From CAYJOG01 sp964371695 [NCBI: uncultured bacterium] (lineage in GTDB: Bacteria > CAYJOG01), in contig CAYJOG010000115.1 of NCBI GenBank assembly GCA_964371695.1, forward strand, positions 1-7,766: a DNA stretch of 7,766 nucleotides. Reading direction: 5' to 3'. The notes below the pieces were generated by a model. The model was not told where the DNA came from, did no database searches, and saw only the letters and a list, made by a program, of their open reading frames with translations. This document shows, in pieces, positions 1 through 4,596 of this stretch (position 1 is its first letter; the number at the start of each line of letters is the position of its first letter). Made by a program: the position numbers and the translations under genes.

Positions 1-507
1 CGCCCCGACGATGCCACCGCCCATGCGTTGGCCGCCGCCGACCCGGCCTGGGCGCAAAAAATTAACCCCAATGATCAGTTGCGTGTGGTGCGGGGCCTGG
101 AGATTTTGCACCTCACGGGGCAGGGGCCTTCATTTCAGCAGCGGGAAGAAAACCGCTGGCTGGTGAAGGGGGTTTTCCTGAATCCCTCCAAAGAAGAACT
201 GCACCGCCGCATTGGCGAGCGCACCGAGCGGTTGTTGCAGGAGGGCTGGGTGCAGGAGGTGCGGCGGATGCTGGAGGCTGGGGTGTCCGCCAGCGCACCG
301 GCGTTGCAAAGCATCGGTTACCCTGAGGTGGTGGCGCTGGTGCTGGGAGAAATGACCGAGGCCGAATGCCTGCGGGCGATTCTCACCCGCACCCGTCAAT
401 ATGCCCGCAAACAGGTGCAACTGCTGCGCACCTTCACACAACTCACCGTGGTGGAGCACCCCGAAGAAGCGGCGGAAAGGCTGGTGGCGCTTGGCCGCAC
501 ATTCTGA
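1..507 (+). CDS. miaA: tRNA dimethylallyltransferase, C-terminal part (5' end cut by window)
   Basis: MiaA transfers a dimethylallyl group to N6 of A37 in tRNAs that read codons starting with U. The frame is open from base 1 and ends with TGA at 505-507, giving 168 residues of a family usually near 300, so roughly the C-terminal half is present. Visible family blocks are KINPNDQLRVVRGLEI (about residues 20-35), the GVFLNPSKEEL strand and helix region, the LQSIGYPEV block (about residues 102-110) and the TRTRQYARKQ block near the end. This last block corresponds to the usual TRQYAKRQ.TWFR. Here it reads RKQVQLLRTF, so the common Trp-Phe-Arg is replaced, which looks like ordinary divergence. 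The next gene starts 28 nt downstream on the same strand, so the two are probably co-transcribed. Any ATG or TTG near base 28 is internal and is not the true start. Confidence 0.95.
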   Translation, partial: RPDDATAHALAAADPAWAQKINPNDQLRVVRGLEILHLTGQGPSFQQREENRWLVKGVFLNPSKEELHRRIGERTERLLQEGWVQEVRRMLEAGVSASAPALQSIGYPEVVALVLGEMTEAECLRAILTRTRQYARKQVQLLRTFTQLTVVEHPEEAAERLVALGRTF

Positions 508-535
508 AAAACACACTTGGCCCGGTCTGCGCAAC

Positions 536-1636
536 ATGGCCATGTTTGTGATTTCGCCCAGTTATCCCCAGTCGCGGGCGGTGGTGTTGGACGGCGCGGC
601 GGTGCTGCGTCAGAAACTGGGGCTGGAAGTGAAAAATACGATGCGCCAGCCTGAGCCGGATGAAACTTTTCTGGACGCACTTGCGCAGCGGGTGGCCACG
701 GTGCAGGCTTTGCTGCGACACCCCGGCCCGGCCCTGGGCTGGGCGGCGCGGGGGGGCCTGGGGGCCTATGAGGTGGCGCTGGAACTGGACAAAAAACTCA
801 GCCGGGCGCGCCCCCGGTTTTTGAAATCGGTGCTGGGTTACAGCGACATCACGGCGCTGCACCTGTTGTGGCGCAAACACCGCCTGGGGCCGTCATTTTT
901 GGGCCCCCACACGGGGGGGATCGCGAGTGGGCGAGACCCGCTGAGCCTTCAGGCTTTTCGCCTGCTGCTTGAGCCGGGGCCGGTGGCGGTTTCACTCAAG
1001 GGCCGGTGGCTGGGCGACACCACGCGCCTGCCCGCCCAGGCAGAATTGTTGGGGGGCAACCTCACGGTGCTGGCCAGCACCCTGGGGGGCCCGCTGTGGC
1101 AAAACCAGCCGGGACGGTTTGTGTTGTGCCTCGAAGACATTGACGAGGAACCGTATCAGGTGGACCGCGCCCTCATGGCCCTGAAGGGGGCGGGTGTGCT
1201 GAAGCGGGCGGTGGCGGTGGTGTGGGGCGATTTCACCGGCTGCGAAAAGCCCGAAGAGCCTGTTTCTGAATTGCACCATGTGGAACAGGGTGTCATAGAA
1301 ACAGGCTCTTGCGGGACAGGGATGTCCCGCCCCAAAAACCGAAGTGTTGAAAACACTGAGGTTTTTGCCCGCCAAGGGGGCTTTGCCCCCGATGGCGGTG
1401 AGTTAATAAAGTCCAGGAGGGACTTTATTAACAGACCCAAAGTCAAATTCGGCCCTGAGTTTGAAGACGTTTTCCGCCACAGGATTTTGTCACTGGGTGT
1501 GCCGGTGCTGCGCACGGATCACTTTGGCCACGGCGCGCATCAGGGTTTGTTGCCGCTGGGTGTGAAGGTGGCCCTGGGCCGGAAAAAAACAGGTCTGGAG
1601 TTGAGGATGGAGGGAGTCAGAGCAAAATCTTCCTGA
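536..1636 (+). CDS. ldcA: LD-carboxypeptidase (peptidase family S66) with an in-frame palindromic insertion
   Basis: LD-carboxypeptidases remove the terminal D-Ala from murein tetrapeptides during cytoplasmic peptidoglycan recycling. With the ATG at 536 the protein has 366 residues. No strong Shine-Dalgarno is visible, and a second ATG at 542 is equally possible. The open frame continues upstream to 401 inside miaA, but that part has no family similarity. Recognisable blocks are FVISPSYPQS (N-terminal strand), AARGGLGAYE (about 71-80), GYSDITALH with the presumed nucleophile Ser103, LLGGNLTVL, LEDIDEEPYQVDR with the presumed catalytic Glu200, VVWGDFTGCE, LGVPVLRTD, and FGHG with the presumed catalytic His332. 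The Ser-Glu-His triad assignment is by analogy with the family. Residues about 240-299 have no counterpart in the family and are encoded by five consecutive palindromes. Without them the protein would be about 306 residues, the usual size. The triad is complete, so the gene is not obviously broken. Confidence 0.9.
   Translation: MAMFVISPSYPQSRAVVLDGAAVLRQKLGLEVKNTMRQPEPDETFLDALAQRVATVQALLRHPGPALGWAARGGLGAYEVALELDKKLSRARPRFLKSVLGYSDITALHLLWRKHRLGPSFLGPHTGGIASGRDPLSLQAFRLLLEPGPVAVSLKGRWLGDTTRLPAQAELLGGNLTVLASTLGGPLWQNQPGRFVLCLEDIDEEPYQVDRALMALKGAGVLKRAVAVVWGDFTGCEKPEEPVSELHHVEQGVIETGSCGTGMSRPKNRSVENTEVFARQGGFAPDGGELIKSRRDFINRPKVKFGPEFEDVFRHRILSLGVPVLRTDHFGHGAHQGLLPLGVKVALGRKKTGLELRMEGVRAKSS
1254..1310 (+). 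repeat. Hairpin 1 of the ldcA array: 14-bp arms with long loop
   Basis: The left arm AAGAGCCTGTTTCT (1254-1267) is the exact reverse complement of AGAAACAGGCTCTT (1297-1310). The 29-nt interior can form a further short stem, CACC at 1274-1277 with GGTG at 1289-1292. The hairpin ends exactly where hairpin 2 begins. Confidence 0.85.
1311..1330 (+). repeat. Hairpin 2 of the ldcA array: 8-bp stem, GGGA loop
   Basis: GCGGGACA (1311-1318) pairs perfectly with TGTCCCGC (1323-1330) across the tetraloop GGGA. There is no spacer from hairpin 1. Confidence 0.85.
1333..1367 (+). repeat. Hairpin 3 of the ldcA array: two stems around a symmetric GA/GA mismatch
   Basis: The outer stem is CAAAAACC (1333-1340) with GGTTTTTG (1360-1367). 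A symmetric 2x2 internal loop, GA at 1341-1342 opposite GA at 1358-1359, could form tandem sheared G-A pairs in RNA. The inner stem is AGTGTT (1343-1348) with AACACT (1352-1357) and a GAA loop. Confidence 0.85.
1369..1398 (+). repeat. Hairpin 4 of the ldcA array: two 6-bp GC stems
   Basis: The outer stem is CCGCCA (1369-1374) with TGGCGG (1393-1398). An A opposite GA makes a small asymmetric internal loop. The inner stem is GGGGGC (1376-1381) with GCCCCC (1385-1390), closed by a TTT loop. Confidence 0.85.
1402..1432 (+). repeat. Hairpin 5 of the ldcA array: perfect 13-bp stem, AGGAG loop
   Basis: GTTAATAAAGTCC (1402-1414) pairs perfectly with GGACTTTATTAAC (1420-1432) across the 5-nt loop AGGAG. 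The arms are clearly AT-richer than the surrounding gene, which points to a foreign origin. It encodes LIKSRRDFIN in the ldcA frame. Confidence 0.88.
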
Positions 1637-1663
1637 ACGTAGACGCAGAAAGCCGTCTGAAAA

Positions 1664-1731
1664 TGCCCTCTCCCTGAGGGAGAGGGCAGGCTGGGACCAA
1701 ACGAAGGTGAGGTCTCAGCCGGGTGAGGGGG
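1664..1731 (+). repeat. REP-like repeat, copy 1
   Basis: The unit starts with a near-perfect palindrome at 1664-1688 (arms TGCCCTCTCCCT and AGGGAGAGGGCA around a single G). A second hairpin follows at 1689-1720 (GGCTGGGACC with GGTCTCAGCC, one G-T pair, 12-nt loop). The unit closes with CGGGTGAGGGGG (1720-1731). It lies downstream of the ldcA stop in a gap between convergent genes and shows no coding signature. A related unit lies in inverted orientation at 1779-1845. Confidence 0.8.
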
Positions 1732-1778
1732 GAAAGAAAACGCCTGCCGAAACAGGGGTTTGGGAAAAACCAGCCGCT

Positions 1779-1845
1779 CCCCCTCACCCGCCTTGGGTCT
1801 CGCTCTGCTCAACCTGCGGCTGCCCTCTCCCTCAGGGAGGGGGCA
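1779..1845 (-). repeat. REP-like repeat, copy 2 (inverted)
   Basis: Read on the - strand, this unit begins with the same 25-nt palindrome as copy 1, differing at one base, and ends with CGGGTGAGGGGG, identical to copy 1. The middle part has diverged and lacks the clean second hairpin. On the + strand the palindrome is at 1821-1845 and the CCCCCTCACCCG end at 1779-1790. The two CGGGTGAGGGGG ends (1720-1731 and 1779-1790) are complementary over 12 bases, so both copies can fold into one large structure. The 47-nt centre between copies holds two small stems, CCTG/CAGG at 1743-1756 and GGTTT/AAACC at 1757-1771. Confidence 0.8.
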
Positions 1846-1890
1846 AATGACGGCACCTCATTTTTTGACTACATCAAGCTTGGCTTTGCC

Positions 1891-2886
1891 CTAGCCAATA
1901 AGCAAAGCGTCTCTGTGTTTTTCGTTCTCTGCCGCCGTGGCGCCTTCAAAAACAAGACAGTCTCTCAGCACCGCCCCCGCGCCGATTTTTACCCCCTGGC
2001 TGAGGGACACATAAGGTCCGATGACCGCATTTGCGCCAATCTCCACGTGGGGTTCCACATAAACCGGTGCTTTGAATTTCACGCTGGGGTGCGCCTTGAC
2101 GAAGGGGCCGATGTAAAGACCCTTTTTGCGGGGCGGGAAGGGAAAGGTTTCTCCCAGCTTGCCCTCCAGCAGCAGGCGGTGGTGAGCAAGCAGGCGCTGG
2201 GGGGTGCCCACGTCGCAGAAATAACCCGTGTGGATGAGGGTTTGAATGGTGAGGTCCTGGCGGAAGAGTTCGGGCAACACATGGGGGGCCAGGTCCAGCG
2301 GGGTCTGGCCAGAAAGGGGTTCCAGCACTTTTTTCAGCGTGGGAATGTGCCACAGGCTCAGCCCCAGAAAACCCCGCGCCGCCACCGCGAGCGCAGCGTC
2401 CGGCCCTTTGCCGCCCACGCTCACCACGCGGTTTTCGGCGTCGATGCCCAGGGTTTGTGGGCAATAGGCGGGCACGGCGGTACACCAGAACACCACGGGC
2501 GCGGGCGGGTTTTTGAGGGCGGCGGTCAGGTTGGCGGGCGAGGTGTCCAGATAGGCGTCGGCGTTATGCACCAGCAGCCAGTCGCTTTCAAAAAAGGGCA
2601 GGGCGTGGCGAATCCCTCCCAGGGGGCCCAGCACGATTTCTTCATGGCTCAGTCGCAGGGGCGCACGCACACCGGCCATGTTTTCAACCGCCCTGGCGAT
2701 GGCCTTTGCGTGATAGTGGGTGTTCACCACCACCTGCTGCGGACCCTCTGCCGCCACGCGGTCCACAGCCCGGCGCAGCAGGGTCTGGCCCAGCAGGGGA
2801 ATGAGGGGCTTGGCCAGTTGATCGGTGAGGGGTTTTAACCGGCGGCCTTCACCGGCGGCCAGCACCATGGCGTCAAAAGTTTTCAC
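1891..2886 (-). CDS. Sugar-1-phosphate nucleotidyltransferase with C-terminal hexapeptide-repeat tail
   Basis: This 331-residue cytoplasmic enzyme is predicted to join a sugar-1-phosphate to an NTP, releasing pyrophosphate and an NDP-sugar. The N-terminal signature LAAGEGRRLKPLT with a following AKP Lys (residues 9-27) is the nucleotide-binding loop of this superfamily. GPLGGIRHAL (87-96), VHNADAYLD with a presumed metal-binding Asp110, and FCDVGTPQRL with Asp225 (223-232) are further family motifs. Residues from about 258 on show hexapeptide-repeat spacing (IGPFVKA, VEIGANAVIGPYV, VKIGAGAVL), as in left-handed beta-helix domains. The length and tail fit GDP-mannose pyrophosphorylase-like proteins. 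The N-terminal domain also resembles MurU (MurNAc-1-phosphate uridylyltransferase), which is normally shorter and lacks the tail, so the substrate is undecided. The GTG start at 2886 overlaps the stop of the upstream M23 gene as GTGA, which favours it over the internal ATG seven codons in. Confidence 0.85.
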   Translation of the reverse strand: MKTFDAMVLAAGEGRRLKPLTDQLAKPLIPLLGQTLLRRAVDRVAAEGPQQVVVNTHYHAKAIARAVENMAGVRAPLRLSHEEIVLGPLGGIRHALPFFESDWLLVHNADAYLDTSPANLTAALKNPPAPVVFWCTAVPAYCPQTLGIDAENRVVSVGGKGPDAALAVAARGFLGLSLWHIPTLKKVLEPLSGQTPLDLAPHVLPELFRQDLTIQTLIHTGYFCDVGTPQRLLAHHRLLLEGKLGETFPFPPRKKGLYIGPFVKAHPSVKFKAPVYVEPHVEIGANAVIGPYVSLSQGVKIGAGAVLRDCLVFEGATAAENEKHRDALLIG

Positions 2887-3851
2887 GGTGTCACGGGCAG
2901 GGCGGGGCGGCCCAGAAACAGCAGCCCCACCGCCTGACGGGATTCGGCAAAACTCAGGCCCTCGCCCACAAAATCGTCCACTGGCATGGCCGCTGGTCGG
3001 GGGAGATAGGTGTTGTCATAAAAGCCATATCGCAGTTCAAAGTGCAGGTGGGCGTCCAGGCGGGTGCCCAGCACGCCGTTGGTGGTGCCGGTGTTGCCCA
3101 CCGCGCCAATCACCTGCCCTTTTTTGACGGGGCTGCCGGGCTGGAGTTCCGCCGCCACCGCGCTCAGGTGGCAATATCGCGCCACGCGGGATTTTCCCTG
3201 CACCACAGGCCCCAGCCGCACCCACACCTGACGGCCCCGCAACTGGTCCAGCGCCATGGGGGCCGTCAGGTCTTTCCAGTTCTGATCGGCCAGCAGTTTG
3301 CGGTGTTGGTCGCGGGTCATTTCGGTGTAGTCCCTGATCACACGAATCACCACGCCATCGGCCACCGCCAGGGCGGGTGTGCCAATGTCCACGCCTGCGC
3401 CGGTGTAAATACGTCCATAAAAATCCAGGCCCTCGTGAAACCCCTTGCGATAGGCCCGTGGCGCGCCGGGTAGGTGGTTGTCGCGGCCAGAGAGGTGCGC
3501 CCCGGCAATGGGCCAGGCCAGGGGCATCAGGTCCAGCCAGGGGGTGAGGGTGCGGCGCACTTTTTCGGGCAGTCCCGAAAAAGCCAGGGCCAGGGGCGGC
3601 TCAAGGGTGGGGACGCCTTCGGTGGGCAGGGGCGGCGTGATGTGAATGCTCAGGTTTTCCAGACGGTTCTGTTTGGGCTTGCTCTGTGTGAAACGGGGGT
3701 TGTCCTTGCCTGCGTTCTGGCTGCCGCTGAGCGCCCCAGGCTGGCCGCCACCGCTGGAGGAGACCCTGGTCATCTGGCAGCCCCCCGCCACCAGCACACC
3801 CGCAAAGCCCAGGCTCAGCACCCATGTGCGATACGCGAACAATTGTTTCAC
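2883..3851 (-). CDS. M23-family metallopeptidase, predicted lipoprotein
   Basis: M23 enzymes are zinc endopeptidases that usually cut peptidoglycan cross-links in the envelope. With the GTG start at 3851 the protein has 322 residues. It begins KQLFAYR, followed by a hydrophobic stretch ending in VLVAGGC, a plausible lipoprotein signal with Cys25. Gln follows the Cys, which would suggest the outer membrane. A Ser/Gly/Pro-rich linker then runs to about residue 110. The catalytic domain carries HEGLD (His139, Asp143), CHLS (His228) and HLHFEL (His268, His270), so the zinc ligands are intact and the enzyme is probably active. An insertion of about 50 residues between HEGLD and CHLS includes DQLRGRQVWV, which I associate with a subgroup of the family. 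The frame is open up to an ATG at 4016, but that start would overlap the divergent rdgB and place the signal sequence internally. The gene is translationally coupled to the downstream nucleotidyltransferase. Confidence 0.88.
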   Translation of the reverse strand: MKQLFAYRTWVLSLGFAGVLVAGGCQMTRVSSSGGGQPGALSGSQNAGKDNPRFTQSKPKQNRLENLSIHITPPLPTEGVPTLEPPLALAFSGLPEKVRRTLTPWLDLMPLAWPIAGAHLSGRDNHLPGAPRAYRKGFHEGLDFYGRIYTGAGVDIGTPALAVADGVVIRVIRDYTEMTRDQHRKLLADQNWKDLTAPMALDQLRGRQVWVRLGPVVQGKSRVARYCHLSAVAAELQPGSPVKKGQVIGAVGNTGTTNGVLGTRLDAHLHFELRYGFYDNTYLPRPAAMPVDDFVGEGLSFAESRQAVGLLFLGRPALPVTP

Positions 3852-3936
3852 CCGGTCAGCGTAAGGGTGCAAAAAGAAGGGGTCAATGGGCGGTATGAAA
3901 CGGCTGTCTGACAGGGCGCCAACGGGGCGTACAAAA

Positions 3937-3965
3937 GTGCAAACTTTGGGCTGGATTCGTATAAA
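3937..3965 (+). promoter_or_regulatory. Possible sigma70-type promoter for rdgB
   Basis: TATAAA at 3960-3965 is a good -10 candidate in an AT-richer patch of the divergent gap 3852-3978. The hexamer 17 nt upstream, GTGCAA at 3937-3942, matches the -35 consensus poorly. A start of transcription about 7 nt past the -10 would leave only some 7 nt before the rdgB ATG, and no Shine-Dalgarno is visible. No convincing promoter for the opposite-strand M23 gene was found in the same gap. Confidence 0.3.
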
Positions 3966-3978
3966 CTGACCCGGCGAA

Positions 3979-4596
3979 ATGCCCGATTTTCCGTGTCTGA
4001 TATTGGCCACCGGCAACCTTTATAAGGTTGAGGAACTGAAGCCCCTGCTGGCGGGTGTGCCCGTGGTGCTGAAGGGCCTGAAGGATTTTCCTGAGGCGGC
4101 TTGTCCTGACGTGGAAGAAACCGGGGCCACGTTTGCCGAAAACGCCCGGCAAAAGGCCCTGGCTTATGCCGCGCGGTTGCCTTATATCGTGTTAGCAGAA
4201 GACAGCGGCCTGTGTGTGGATGCCCTGGGCGGTGCGCCGGGGGTGTTGAGCGCCCGATTTGGAGAAGTACCCGGCGGCCCGGCCCTGACCGATAAAGACC
4301 GCAACGCCCTTTTGCTGCAAAAACTCGCGGGCGTCACCCACCGCCGCGCCCATTATTTCTGCGCCATGTGTCTGGTGCAGGGGGAGCGGGTGCTGGCAGA
4401 GGTCTCCGGGCAGGTGGACGGCGAAATCGCCCTGAGTCCACAGGGAGAAGGCGGCTTTGGTTATGACCCCCTGTTTGTTCCCCAGGGACATGAGCAGACC
4501 TTTGGCCAGTTGCCCGCTGCGGTTAAGGCCGCCATCAGCCACCGGGCCAGGGCGGCCCAGTCTCTGGCGGCTTGTCTGCAAAGGCTGGTGGCATGA
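3979..4596 (+). CDS. rdgB: Non-canonical purine NTP pyrophosphatase (RdgB/HAM1 family)
   Basis: The enzyme hydrolyses dITP, ITP and XTP to monophosphates plus pyrophosphate, keeping deaminated purines out of DNA and RNA. It is cytoplasmic and has 205 residues, the usual length. Motifs in order are ATGNLYKVEEL (10-20, substrate loop with Asn13 and Lys16), EETGATFAENARQKA (46-60), AEDSGLCVDALGGAPGVLSA (73-92, with the catalytic Asp75), GGFGYDPLF (158-166) and ISHRARA (186-192). All expected active-site residues appear present. The ATG at 3979 gives the expected short lead before the first strand. The TGA at 4594-4596 overlaps the ATG of the next gene (ATGA), so the two are probably translated as a coupled pair. 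Confidence 0.96.
   Translation: MPDFPCLILATGNLYKVEELKPLLAGVPVVLKGLKDFPEAACPDVEETGATFAENARQKALAYAARLPYIVLAEDSGLCVDALGGAPGVLSARFGEVPGGPALTDKDRNALLLQKLAGVTHRRAHYFCAMCLVQGERVLAEVSGQVDGEIALSPQGEGGFGYDPLFVPQGHEQTFGQLPAAVKAAISHRARAAQSLAACLQRLVA

Larger units (their letters stand above)
1254..1432 (+). repeat. Array of five different back-to-back hairpins inside ldcA
   Basis: Five inverted repeats of unrelated sequence follow each other at 1254-1310, 1311-1330, 1333-1367, 1369-1398 and 1402-1432, with gaps of only 0, 2, 1 and 3 nt. Almost every base of the 179-nt stretch lies in an arm or loop. The array sits between the conserved GDFTGCE and LGVPVL blocks of LD-carboxypeptidase and is translated as about 60 residues. 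The + frames other than that of ldcA contain stops here, for example TAATAA at 1404-1409 and TGA at 1267, 1348, 1357 and 1399. I see no clear target-site duplication at the edges. It resembles in concept the Rickettsia palindromic elements that insert in frame into protein genes, but I do not recognise the sequence as any named family. Confidence 0.85.
1637..1890. other. Convergent intergenic region between ldcA and the nucleotidyltransferase gene
   Basis: This gap separates the 3' ends of two operons that face each other. It holds a small stem just after the ldcA stop (AGACG 1641-1645 with CGTCT 1654-1658), the paired REP-like repeats, and a T6 run at 1861-1866. No hairpin is followed directly by a T run on either strand, so I see no textbook intrinsic terminator. 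The strong paired structure could still stop transcription or protect the 3' ends of both messages. That role is an inference. Confidence 0.6.

Noticed and set aside
401-535. Upstream extension of the ldcA frame into miaA.
   Set aside because: The extra 45 residues are Cys/Trp/Lys/Arg-rich, overlap the conserved end of miaA in another frame, and precede the normal first strand of the LD-carboxypeptidase fold.
1254-1432. CRISPR array or integron attC site as an explanation for the hairpin cluster.
   Set aside because: The five palindromes have different sequences, so there is no repeat-spacer pattern. The terminal bases do not fit the attC core (GTTRRRY): hairpin 5 begins GTTAATA.
1664-1866. 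Intrinsic (rho-independent) terminator between the convergent genes.
   Set aside because: The hairpins are strong, but none is followed at once by a T run. The T6 at 1861-1866 lies 15 nt beyond the last stem, so a standard terminator cannot be claimed.
1723-2838. Open frame of 371 codons on the + strand.
   Set aside because: It is antisense to the nucleotidyltransferase, whose motifs are unambiguous. Its first part runs through the REP-like repeats, and it shows no family features.
3852-4016. N-terminal extension of the M23 peptidase to the ATG at 4016.
   Set aside because: It would overlap the start of divergent rdgB by 38 nt and put the lipoprotein signal in the middle of the protein. The GTG at 3851 gives a normal signal sequence.
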